Assembly (NCBI GenBank): GCA_045589955.1
Contig: JAZNQD010000045.1
Location: 1-8,431 of the forward strand
From: CAJGCS01 sp045589955
Lineage (GTDB): Bacteria; Bacillota_I; Bacilli_A; ML615J-28; CAG-313
DNA length: 8,431 nucleotides
Direction of reading: 5' to 3'
Shown: positions 1 to 5,312 of the stretch, piece by piece
How the letters are laid out: the number at the start of each line of letters is the position of its first letter
Numbering within the stretch: position 1 is the first letter of the stretch
Position numbers and translations under genes: made by a program
Notes under the pieces: generated by a model
Told to the model about the DNA's origin: nothing
What the model saw: only the letters and a program-made list of their open reading frames with translations
The model's database searches: none

Positions 1-44
1 AGGAATAAAAATAACGATATATAAATAATATTTTTATTTTTCAT
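1..44 (-). CDS. N-terminal start of an unidentified protein (leaves the window)
   Basis: Only the first 14 codons are present. They start at an ATG at 44-42 and read MKNKNIIYISLFLF, with no stop before the window edge. A strong ribosome binding site (GGAGGG, 51-56) lies 6 bases upstream, and an extended -10 promoter lies about 30 bases beyond it, so this is a real gene start rather than a chance ORF. A short Lys-rich head followed by a hydrophobic run suggests a signal peptide or first membrane helix. Product and family cannot be judged from this fragment. Confidence 0.6.
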   Translation of the reverse strand, partial: MKNKNIIYISLFLF

Positions 45-73
45 ATATTTCCCTCCATAAGTTTGCTTACCTA

Positions 74-82
74 ATTATAACA
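74..82 (-). promoter_or_regulatory. Extended -10 promoter element for the left-edge gene
   Basis: On the minus strand this reads TGT-TATAAT, a perfect -10 hexamer (79-74) with the TGn extension. A 17-base spacer leads back to a weak -35 (TAGTCA, 4 of 6 matches), which suits an extended -10 promoter. It lies about 20 bases upstream of the ribosome binding site of the left-edge gene. Confidence 0.5.
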
Positions 83-110
83 TATATATCAAAAATTGAC
101 TACTACTTTG

Positions 111-139
111 AAAAGCCGCCTTATTTTTCAATAAAGCGG
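111..139 (-). terminator. GAAA-capped hairpin terminator, possibly the original ssrA terminator
   Basis: Read on the minus strand, a 10-bp stem (139-130 with 125-116) closes on a GAAA tetraloop and is followed by CUUUUC. The one position that mismatches on the plus strand (C120/A135) becomes a G-U wobble on the minus transcript, so the structure is made for minus-strand transcription. The U-run is short. It lies just downstream of the outer copy of the ssrA 3' end, where the terminator of an uninterrupted ssrA gene would be expected (inference). Confidence 0.5.
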
Positions 140-152
140 ACGTGGGTACTAA

Positions 153-183
153 TGGTGGACTAGGTGCTTATAGAACCCTAGTC
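153..183 (-). repeat. att-like degenerate copy of the ssrA 3' end (outer copy)
   Basis: Bases 153-164 (plus strand TGGTGGACTAGG) exactly repeat the last 12 bases of the tmRNA gene at 1440-1451, including the complement of CCA. Extending without gaps to 183, 24 of 31 positions match the tmRNA acceptor and T-arm, including the GGGTTC of the T-arm. The 5-bp T-stem can no longer pair, so this is not a working RNA end. A separate 7-bp inverted repeat (GACTAGG 158-164, CCTAGTC 177-183) lies inside it. The best reading is an att site left by integration at ssrA. Confidence 0.6.
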
Positions 184-192
184 AGAATATAA

Positions 193-239
193 AATAAGTG
201 CCACAAATTCCTAATTATTTTAAATTTGTGACACTTATT
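193..239 (-). terminator. Terminator of the hipA-like gene
   Basis: A 17-bp inverted repeat (193-209 and 223-239) with a 13-base loop begins one base after the hipA stop codon. The single plus-strand mismatch (C201/A231) becomes a G-U wobble on the minus transcript, giving a fully paired stem. On the minus strand it runs into UUAUUUUAUAUUC. The polarity fits termination of the minus-strand kinase gene. Confidence 0.7.
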
Positions 240-240
240 A

Positions 241-1377
241 TTATTTTAACAATTCTTGTATTCTTAATTGAATAAACTTTTCAATTAGTTTTAATCTTTT
301 ATCAGGTAGATTATATTTAGAATGTTTTTTGAATCTAAAGTTTATTAGTTTTTTTATTTTTTCTATTTGATTTTTAGTCATGTATACTTTAGCTGTTTCA
401 ACAAAATCAGAATACATTACAGCTGAACGCGTATTTGCATATTCTAATAGTGTATCAATAGATTGGAATTCATCATTATCCATAGCATATACAAATAATG
501 ATGCTCCATGGTCAAACAGTGGTGCAAATGATATTGGCTTATTTGTTTTATTATTAATAATTAAACCAAAGTTACCATAATGTCTATCTGTATTAAGTAT
601 TATCGCATCAAACACTATCATATCTATTAACTCTTGATAGTAATCTTCACCTAAATTTTTAACATATTCTATTACTGCTTTTAAACCACCTTTTTCTACC
701 AACTGACCAATTGGAATAAATGAGTGGTCAATATCTGTAAAAATAGGACATGTAGAACATAGTTTATCTTTCCATTTTCGAATATTGTAGTCTATATGTT
801 TTATTCCCATAGTTTGAGCAACTTGAGATGCATAGAACTCTGAGTATGGCTCTTTCCCGGAATTTGCAAAGCCGCTTGTTCCTGCTTTATAAAGATAAAT
901 ACTACCTTCTCTTCTTCTCCAACATTTTGCAAGCATTCCGTTTGTTGTAAGTTCTGGTGATGACATAAATGCAGACTTTATACTTGATCCATATCCAGTA
1001 AAGGCAATTAAAGAAAGAATATTGTTAAATCTATTTTCATATAAGTTGCATTCTTTAAATGTTTTTGTAAATGTATCTTCCACAACCCAATAAGAATCAT
1101 TTAATGACAACCCTTTACATATATCTATAATGCCTTTTGTATTGTTATGATTAAGTCCTAACTTACTTAAGAACTTATCAACAAATTCTCTGTTTTTCGG
1201 TATAGTTCTGCTTTTTAGCCATTTAGCCATACCAGCATCATTTTGTATTAAGTTTAAAGGCAATAGATGCTTATTGTTTTTAAAAATCTTAAAATTCTCA
1301 ACTCTAAAGCCTTCGATATCATAATATATATCAAAAGATGCTAAATTGTAATCATATTGTTTTAAAAAATATGACAT
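241..1377 (-). CDS. Stand-alone HipA-like Ser/Thr protein kinase
   Basis: This 378-residue protein has the signatures of the HipA kinase fold. There is an SPELTTNG segment (140-147) followed by KCWRR (151-155), a candidate ATP-contacting Lys164 in YLYKAG, and Glu181 in the following helix. The catalytic loop is NTDRHYGNFG (262-271: Asp264, His266, Asn269), and the metal-binding motif is LFDHG (287-291: Asp289). The first 110 residues, including MAKWLKSR (50-57) and LSLNDSYW (90-97), do not look like the usual HipA N-terminal domain. The start is set by AAGGGG 7 bases before the ATG. HipA proteins phosphorylate targets such as aminoacyl-tRNA synthetases and halt translation, but the target here is unknown. 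No HipB-like antitoxin is encoded in the window. The gene lies directly downstream of ssrA, between att-like repeats, and has only a weak promoter candidate (TAAAAT at 1400-1405), so read-through from ssrA is possible. I am confident of the kinase family but not of toxin activity. Confidence 0.85.
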   Translation of the reverse strand: MSYFLKQYDYNLASFDIYYDIEGFRVENFKIFKNNKHLLPLNLIQNDAGMAKWLKSRTIPKNREFVDKFLSKLGLNHNNTKGIIDICKGLSLNDSYWVVEDTFTKTFKECNLYENRFNNILSLIAFTGYGSSIKSAFMSSPELTTNGMLAKCWRRREGSIYLYKAGTSGFANSGKEPYSEFYASQVAQTMGIKHIDYNIRKWKDKLCSTCPIFTDIDHSFIPIGQLVEKGGLKAVIEYVKNLGEDYYQELIDMIVFDAIILNTDRHYGNFGLIINNKTNKPISFAPLFDHGASLFVYAMDNDEFQSIDTLLEYANTRSAVMYSDFVETAKVYMTKNQIEKIKKLINFRFKKHSKYNLPDKRLKLIEKFIQLRIQELLK

Positions 1378-1439
1378 ACTATTACCCCTTTCTTCTATTA
1401 TTTTATCTAATAATTTAATATTAGTTTAGTTGTTTTATT

Positions 1440-1470
1440 TGGTGGACTAGGCGGGAATTGAACCCGCGTC
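1440..1470 (-). repeat. att-like site at the ssrA 3' end (inner copy)
   Basis: This is the acceptor/T-arm 3' half of tmRNA. Its last 12 bases (1440-1451) are repeated exactly at 153-164, and 24 of 31 positions match through 1470. In the usual integration scheme the copy that completes the RNA gene is kept under selection and the displaced copy decays, as seen here. Confidence 0.55.
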
Positions 1471-1688
1471 CAAAACCCGATTCATTTTGTTTTCTACATA
1501 CTTATTTTATTGGTTAATCTTGTAAATATTAGTTCAACAAACAAATCCTAATATCTACCAGCTCTAAATCTCGAATCCTTCCCCGAAGCTAAAGAGATCA
1601 TCAAAGTCTGCTCTTTGTCCCTTATAGCACACGCAGACAAGCACTATAAGAGATAAACACATGTTATGTGTTACTTGCCTTTATAAGC

Positions 1689-1718
1689 TTAGCAAGCGAA
1701 AGCGTAATTGTTGTTTGC
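1689..1718 (-). other. tmRNA tag reading frame, ANNNYAFAC-stop
   Basis: The frame runs GCA AAC AAC AAT TAC GCT TTC GCT TGC TAA, encoding ANNNYAFAC. The resume codon is taken as GCA after UAAAC, by analogy with the Ala resume codon in many bacteria. The NYAFA core resembles mycoplasma tags (ending NYAFA) and the more common YALAA ending. Here one more codon, TGC, places Cys at the C-terminus before TAA. The resume codon is inferred from position and tag similarity. Confidence 0.75.
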
Positions 1719-1809
1719 GTTTATTTTTAAACGTTGAGTTTTAACGTGAATCACCACGGTATGCTTACATCACTTCACAAATCCTGTCGAAACCTTTACT
1801 AGCCCATAT

Positions 1810-1834
1810 TAAATCAATACAAAGTATTGATTTA
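1810..1834 (-). terminator. Hairpin between the ROK gene and ssrA (weak terminator or processing site)
   Basis: An 11-bp perfect stem (1810-1820 and 1824-1834) with a 3-base loop includes the ROK stop codon and ends four bases before the mature tmRNA 5' end. There is no U-run after it, so termination would be weak. It may instead guide processing of a joint ROK-tmRNA transcript. Confidence 0.4.
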
Positions 1835-2779
1835 TTTTAAATATTCTTTTGCCATTGCAAAAGCACCATAAATACCAGCATCATTTTTTAATTCAGAGAT
1901 CATAAGTTCAACTCGTGCATTCCATTGACCACCATAGATCATTTTAGCAAGTCTTTGTTGTAGAGGTTCCATTAAAGCATCACCTCTATAACTAATACCA
2001 CCGCCAAGAATAATTGCTTCTGGTCTAAAGATATTAGCAAGGTTAGTTAACCCTTCGGCTAAGTTTTCAATATAACTTTCAAAAACAATGTTTGCAACTT
2101 TGTCTCCTTTTAGTAAAACATTAAAAAATTTTTCACCATTAAGTTCTTCTGGTCTTGATACTTCTTTCCAAAGTTTACTATTTGGATTGTTAATCATTGC
2201 AACGCGTGCATTTGAAACAAGTGCTTTTGCTGAGGCATAAGTTTCAAAACAACCACGTCTACCACAAGAGCATAATTGTCCATTTGTTGAAATTACCATG
2301 TGCCCAATTTCCGCTCCAGCTCCATTTTTTCCTTCTAACATCTTTCCATCAATAATGATACCTCCACCAACGCCAGTACCAAGAGTTACAAATACAATAT
2401 TGTTGAAATCTTTTCCAATACCAAATGTATATTCTCCCATAGCCGCTACGTTAGCATCATTAGATATTCTAATAGGAACATTAATGTGTTCTTGGATTTT
2501 TTCAACAATTGGAAAGTTATGTGCTACTAAATTATTAGAGTAGACAACAATGCCACTTTCTCCATCAACGTGTCCAGGGAATCCAATTCCAATGCCTTTT
2601 AGTTCTTTAATATCTATATTATTATCTTTAAAAATTTTATTAATATGTTTAACAATATCGCCAACTAAAAACTCAATTGTTTTTGTAGGAAAGTTTGTTC
2701 TTGATACAAGTTCACTTGTTTCTTTAAATAATCCAAGTTTTACTGAAGTTCCACCTACATCAATTCCAATATAATACAT
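1832..2779 (-). CDS. ROK-family glucokinase or sugar kinase
   Basis: This 315-residue cytosolic kinase is of normal ROK length and probably phosphorylates glucose or another hexose with ATP. Visible motifs are the N-terminal phosphate loop GIDVGGT (5-11), catalytic Asp108 in NDANVAA (107-113), the second nucleotide-binding loop TLGTGVGGG (132-140), the sugar-contacting Glu157 and zinc ligand His160 in EIGHM, and the ROK zinc motif CSCGRRGC (Cys170, Cys172, Cys177). A Gly-rich C-terminal segment LGGG (258-261) completes the fold. There is no N-terminal helix-turn-helix, so it is a kinase rather than a ROK repressor. It has its own promoter and an AAGGGTG ribosome binding site. No sugar transporter or glycosidase adjoins it. 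Glucose is the default guess; N-acetylmannosamine, fructose or allose kinases share these motifs. Confidence 0.9.
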   Translation of the reverse strand: MYYIGIDVGGTSVKLGLFKETSELVSRTNFPTKTIEFLVGDIVKHINKIFKDNNIDIKELKGIGIGFPGHVDGESGIVVYSNNLVAHNFPIVEKIQEHINVPIRISNDANVAAMGEYTFGIGKDFNNIVFVTLGTGVGGGIIIDGKMLEGKNGAGAEIGHMVISTNGQLCSCGRRGCFETYASAKALVSNARVAMINNPNSKLWKEVSRPEELNGEKFFNVLLKGDKVANIVFESYIENLAEGLTNLANIFRPEAIILGGGISYRGDALMEPLQQRLAKMIYGGQWNARVELMISELKNDAGIYGAFAMAKEYLK

Positions 2780-2810
2780 AATTACACCCTTAATTTTAAT
2801 TTATATATCT

Positions 2811-2839
2811 ATTATAACATATCTTTTTGTTTTAAACAA
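2811..2839 (-). promoter_or_regulatory. Promoter of the ROK kinase gene
   Basis: The minus strand carries TTGTTT (2839-2834), a 17-base spacer and a perfect TATAAT (2816-2811) with the TGn extension (2819-2817). The predicted start is about 25 bases before the kinase ATG. Confidence 0.6.
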
Positions 2840-2909
2840 GACTTATATAATAACATTTTTAATACTATATTATTACAATAAGTTTTTAACACATATATAA
2901 AAGCAAAAT

Positions 2910-2935
2910 AAAACCTCTCAAAAAAGAGAGGTTTT
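2910..2935 (-). terminator. Rho-independent terminator of the ABC transporter operon
   Basis: A perfect 10-bp stem (2910-2919 and 2926-2935) with a 6-base loop starts at the permease stop codon. On the minus strand its 3' arm ends in UUUU followed by AUUUUGC. It closes the two-gene operon and separates it from the ROK gene, so no ATPase gene can follow in the same transcript except by read-through. Confidence 0.85.
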
Positions 2936-3693
2936 TAGTTTATTAATAAGTTTTTATTAATTCTTGATTGGATAAATTTGATTATTATTTCACATCCAAT
3001 AGAGATTATAAAAAGAATAATCAAAATGGCAATTATGTGTTCAGAATTTAAAATACTTTGAGCATCATAAATTAAACCACCAATTGATTTTTCCGAAATA
3101 CATATATATTCACCCATAACAAGTGCTTTTAATCCTAGTGAAAAAGATTGAAGAATAATCATTAAGATATATGGCAACATAATAGGAATATATACTTTGA
3201 AGACTTTCTTAAAGAAAGATATTTGTTCAAGTTTTAATACATCCATTATTCCTTTATCGATATTATCATAAGCTGTTGTTAAGCCTTGTACCATAACTGG
3301 AACTGTAATCATAACCACTAAGACAAAAGGAATGATATCATCGCTTAAGAAGAAAAATAAATATAAACTTATTCCCATTACAGGAACAACATGAATAAAT
3401 GATAGGATTGGTGTGAAAATACCAATTAGATCTTTTTTTAATATATATATAATAAAGATTACTGATGCGATAAGTGATGCGATAATCATTCCTAAAATAA
3501 TCTTTATTAACGTAAATACTAAAATGGAAAAATTATCAACTACTACATATTTCATTCCTTTGAATATCATTGGAAGTGTTGGAAATATATATGTGTTTTT
3601 TATAATTGATGATAACAAGATCCATAATAGAACAATAAAGATTATTGTTGATAAAGAAAAAATATATTTACTTTTGATAATAGAATTCTTCAT
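2935..3693 (-). CDS. ABC transporter permease (NitT/TauT/SsuC type)
   Basis: This 252-residue integral membrane protein probably forms the channel of an uptake system in the nitrate/sulfonate/taurine/thiamine-precursor group (COG0600-like). Hydrophobic helices lie at about 12-30, 55-83, 92-116, 121-139, 170-194 and 218-240. A cytoplasmic EAA-type loop at about 153-172 (KLEQISFFKKVFKVYIP) is where an ATPase subunit would dock. The start codon lies inside the upstream lipoprotein gene, a 26-base overlap in another frame with GGAAAG 7 bases before the ATG, which implies translational coupling. A terminator follows directly. No ATPase gene is present in the window. The substrate cannot be deduced. 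Confidence 0.85.
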   Translation of the reverse strand: MKNSIIKSKYIFSLSTIIFIVLLWILLSSIIKNTYIFPTLPMIFKGMKYVVVDNFSILVFTLIKIILGMIIASLIASVIFIIYILKKDLIGIFTPILSFIHVVPVMGISLYLFFFLSDDIIPFVLVVMITVPVMVQGLTTAYDNIDKGIMDVLKLEQISFFKKVFKVYIPIMLPYILMIILQSFSLGLKALVMGEYICISEKSIGGLIYDAQSILNSEHIIAILIILFIISIGCEIIIKFIQSRINKNLLIN

Positions 3694-4615
3694 CAGGAAG
3701 CTTTCCGCCGATGCTATCGCCTAATCCTAATTCAATAATTTTATTAAAATATATATTAATTGATTCTTTTTCGTTTTCATTAATTTTGAAGTTGCATCTT
3801 TCAAGAGCTTCTACTAAAACTTCTTCGCTTGGTGCAAGAAGTTCATCAACGCGTTTTGCAGAAGCAACAACTTCTTCTTTGTTTTCATTTGCAGAATTAA
3901 TATTTTTAACAAGTGATTCTAAGAATGGTTTTGTTTTTTCTAATGATTCTTTTTTAACAAAGACTGCTGCCTGAGGAACGTCAGCTCCATCAAATCCTGC
4001 CATTTCTGTCCAAGCGTTTGCAAGTGAGTATACATGGAATGATCCTTTTGTAAGAAGAGCACTAAGGGCAGGTTCTGCGCTAACAATGATATTTGCTTTT
4101 CCTGTTAATAATTCATTATTAGCATTATTAACACTCGCAACATAGTCAACTTTTGGACTAATTCCATAATGTTTTGTTAGAGAGTTAAAGATAATATCTG
4201 GTGTTGAGTTTTTTCCAAATACTACAACATTTTTGTTATCTAATTCAGAAAAACTTGTAATTTCTTCAGTAGAAACAATATAGTAGTTACACCATACAAT
4301 TGTATGGAATAGTACGTATTTAAAATCTTGAGATGATGACGCAAGTTTTGCACCTAAGTTTACTGGAGCAACGATAATGTCTTTTTCTCCTTTTGCAAAT
4401 TCTGCACCAAGAGCTGTTGGTCCATTAACAATTTTAGTGTCTGTATTTGCATATTCTTCGATAGTTTGTCCTAAAATAAGTGTTGGTGTTCCTGTAGGAG
4501 CAATAATTGAAATCTTATCTTTTGGTTTGATAATAGTAAATCCTCCACAAGAACTTAAAGTAAATGCCATTACAATGGCTATTACCATTGATAATAATAT
4601 TTTTCTAATTTTCAT
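3668..4615 (-). CDS. ABC transporter substrate-binding lipoprotein (NitT/TauT/ThiY-like)
   Basis: The protein has 315 residues from the ATG at 4615-4613. AAGGAGA lies 6 bases upstream, so the in-frame ATG at 4639 is not the start. It opens with a lipoprotein signal: basic KIRK, a hydrophobic stretch, then the lipobox LSSC with Cys23 as the lipidated residue. The mature part resembles the two-lobed NMT1/SsuA-like binding proteins, with an early IIAPTGTPTL segment (37-46), a GEKDIIVAPV segment (77-85) and GKANIIVSAEPALSALL (172-188) near the second lobe. It should capture a small solute outside the membrane and deliver it to the permease encoded next. The family covers nitrate, sulfonates, taurine, hydroxymethylpyrimidine and riboflavin, and nothing here selects among them. 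Expression is probably controlled by the divergent Crp/Fnr protein through the palindrome at 4671-4686. Confidence 0.85.
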   Translation of the reverse strand: MKIRKILLSMVIAIVMAFTLSSCGGFTIIKPKDKISIIAPTGTPTLILGQTIEEYANTDTKIVNGPTALGAEFAKGEKDIIVAPVNLGAKLASSSQDFKYVLFHTIVWCNYYIVSTEEITSFSELDNKNVVVFGKNSTPDIIFNSLTKHYGISPKVDYVASVNNANNELLTGKANIIVSAEPALSALLTKGSFHVYSLANAWTEMAGFDGADVPQAAVFVKKESLEKTKPFLESLVKNINSANENKEEVVASAKRVDELLAPSEEVLVEALERCNFKINENEKESINIYFNKIIELGLGDSIGGKLPDEEFYYQK

Positions 4616-4633
4616 AATAAATCTCCTTTTTAA

Positions 4634-4662
4634 TTGCATTTATATTATACTTGTATTATAAT
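4634..4662 (+). promoter_or_regulatory. Promoter of the Crp/Fnr regulator gene
   Basis: TTGCAT (4634-4639), a 17-base spacer and a perfect TATAAT (4657-4662) place transcription start near 4669. The regulator palindrome (4671-4686) would then lie at about +3 to +18, a position that fits autorepression. Confidence 0.5.
4644..4649 (-). promoter_or_regulatory. -10 element of the ABC transporter operon promoter
   Basis: TATAAT on the minus strand gives a predicted start near 4637, about 22 bases before the lipoprotein ATG. There is no good -35 hexamer at 16-18 bases, as in promoters that need an activator at -41.5. A second minus-strand TATAAT at 4655-4660 is an alternative. Confidence 0.5.
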
Positions 4663-4670
4663 ATAAATAA

Positions 4671-4686
4671 TGTAACATTTGTTACA
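4671..4686. promoter_or_regulatory. Crp/Fnr-type operator palindrome
   Basis: TGTAAC-ATTT-GTTACA is a perfect 16-base palindrome. Written as TGTAA-N6-TTACA it has the half-site spacing of Crp-family sites (TGTGA-N6-TCACA), and as GTA-N8-TAC that of NtcA-type sites. It lies between divergent promoters beside a Crp/Fnr gene, 13 bases before that gene's ATG. It is centred 41.5 bases upstream of the predicted start of the ABC operon. I saw no second perfect copy in the window. Confidence 0.7.
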
Positions 4687-4699
4687 CTTTGAGGTATTT

Positions 4700-5287
4700 A
4701 TGGATAAAATTAAAAATATTTTTTTAGAGTATGGGAAAGAAGTTCATTATAGAAATAATGATGTTGTTTTTAATGAATCAGATCTATGTAACAAAGTTGG
4801 ATTTATTCTTAAAGGCAGAATGAAAATATCAACATTTACAGAACGAGAAGGTGAAGTTACTTTCAACTTCTTAGGCACAAATGAATTCTTTGGTGACTTG
4901 CTTGTTTTTTCAAGTGAACCAAATTATCCTGGTATTGCAACATGTTTAGAAAATACAACTATTTATTATTTATCAAAAAATAAATTAATTGAGCTATTTA
5001 AGGAAGATACTTTATTTTTAACCAATTTTCTTACTTTAATAACAAACAAAGGTATTCTTTTAAAACAAAAAAATAAATTGTTTGCTCATAAAAATATTGA
5101 AGAACGTTTATCATATTATTTAAATCATGTTGCAAAAAAAGTTGAAAGAAATAAAGTCTATTTTAAGAGTGTTACAGATATTGCTCATTTACTTTCTATC
5201 CCTCGTCCTTCATTGTCTCGTGTTTTGCATAAAATTGAAACAGAAGGAAAGATATATATAGAGAAACATTATATAACATTAAAATAA
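4700..5287 (+). CDS. Crp/Fnr-family transcription regulator
   Basis: The protein has 195 residues from the ATG at 4700, which has GAGG 5 bases upstream. A TTG at 4679 in the same frame is rejected because it lies inside the operator and lacks a ribosome binding site. A cyclic-nucleotide-type beta-barrel covers about 12-110, a dimer helix about 105-125, and a winged helix-turn-helix about 156-190 with recognition segment RPSLSRVL (169-176). In Crp the ligand pocket has GEL then Arg-Ser; here the matching segment is FGDLLVFSSEPNYPGIA (64-80), without Arg-Ser, so cAMP is unlikely. Only Cys30 and Cys82 are present in the sensor domain, so there is no FNR-type 4Fe-4S cluster. It is the only plus-strand gene, divergent from the ABC operon it probably controls, and shares a terminator with the next gene. 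Confidence 0.9.
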   Translation: MDKIKNIFLEYGKEVHYRNNDVVFNESDLCNKVGFILKGRMKISTFTEREGEVTFNFLGTNEFFGDLLVFSSEPNYPGIATCLENTTIYYLSKNKLIELFKEDTLFLTNFLTLITNKGILLKQKNKLFAHKNIEERLSYYLNHVAKKVERNKVYFKSVTDIAHLLSIPRPSLSRVLHKIETEGKIYIEKHYITLK

Positions 5288-5310
5288 GGAATCCAATAGG
5301 ATTCCTTATT
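5283..5310. terminator. Shared bidirectional terminator between convergent genes
   Basis: A perfect 12-bp stem (5283-5294 and 5299-5310) with an AATA loop includes the regulator's stop codon. On the plus strand it is followed by TTTTATTC. On the minus strand its arm ends in CUUAUUUUAAUG. It serves both the Crp/Fnr gene and the convergent membrane-protein gene, whose stop codons are only 25 bases apart. Confidence 0.9.
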
Positions 5311-5312
5311 TT

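Larger units (their letters stand above)
153..1451. mobile_element. Putative small integrated element carrying the hipA-like gene
   Basis: The segment is bounded by direct 12-base copies of the ssrA 3' end and holds one gene, the HipA-like kinase, with its own terminator. The 3' ends of tmRNA and tRNA genes are well-known targets of tyrosine recombinases, and integration leaves the RNA gene intact while placing a partial copy at the far side. There is no integrase, excisionase or replication gene inside, so this would be a collapsed island or a cargo module mobilised in trans. Element status is inferred from the repeats alone. Confidence 0.4.
1440..1805 (-). ncRNA. ssrA: tmRNA (SsrA)
   Basis: tmRNA with SmpB rescues stalled ribosomes and adds a degradation tag to the unfinished protein. 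The 5' end GGGCUAG (1805-1799) pairs with CUAGUCC near the 3' end as a 7-bp acceptor stem (one G-U), followed by discriminator A and an encoded CCA ending at 1440. The T-arm (GCGGG-TTCAATT-CCCGC) and the conserved 5' segment GGTTTCGACAGG are clear. At 366 bases the length is typical. The tag frame is inside (1689-1718). The mature 5' end is only 26 bases past the ROK gene, so its promoter must overlap the end of that gene (weak -10 TAAAAT at 1834-1839) or it is co-transcribed. No terminator is visible between its 3' end and the hipA-like gene. Confidence 0.95.

Noticed and set aside
158..183. Possible tRNA 3' half or hairpin attenuator
   Set aside because: The acceptor end matches tmRNA exactly but the T-stem does not pair and no 5' half of a tRNA exists nearby. 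The 7-bp inverted repeat is better read as part of a decayed att copy.
2780..2909. Possible riboswitch or small RNA in the AT-rich gap before the ROK gene
   Set aside because: Apart from the promoter and the neighbouring terminator, I see no conserved or stable structure.
3711..3974. Plus-strand ORF opposite the substrate-binding protein gene, and similar ORFs opposite the HipA, ROK, permease, membrane-protein and HydA genes
   Set aside because: They mirror conserved genes, lack ribosome binding sites, and encode low-complexity Ser/Ile/Pro-rich products typical of antisense shadows.
4616..4639. Upstream ATG (4639) for the substrate-binding protein
   Set aside because: It would bury the AAGGAGA ribosome binding site in the coding region and put eight polar residues before an otherwise standard lipoprotein signal.
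4679..4699. TTG start for the Crp/Fnr gene at 4679
   Set aside because: It lies inside the operator palindrome with no ribosome binding site, while the ATG at 4700 has GAGG at proper spacing.
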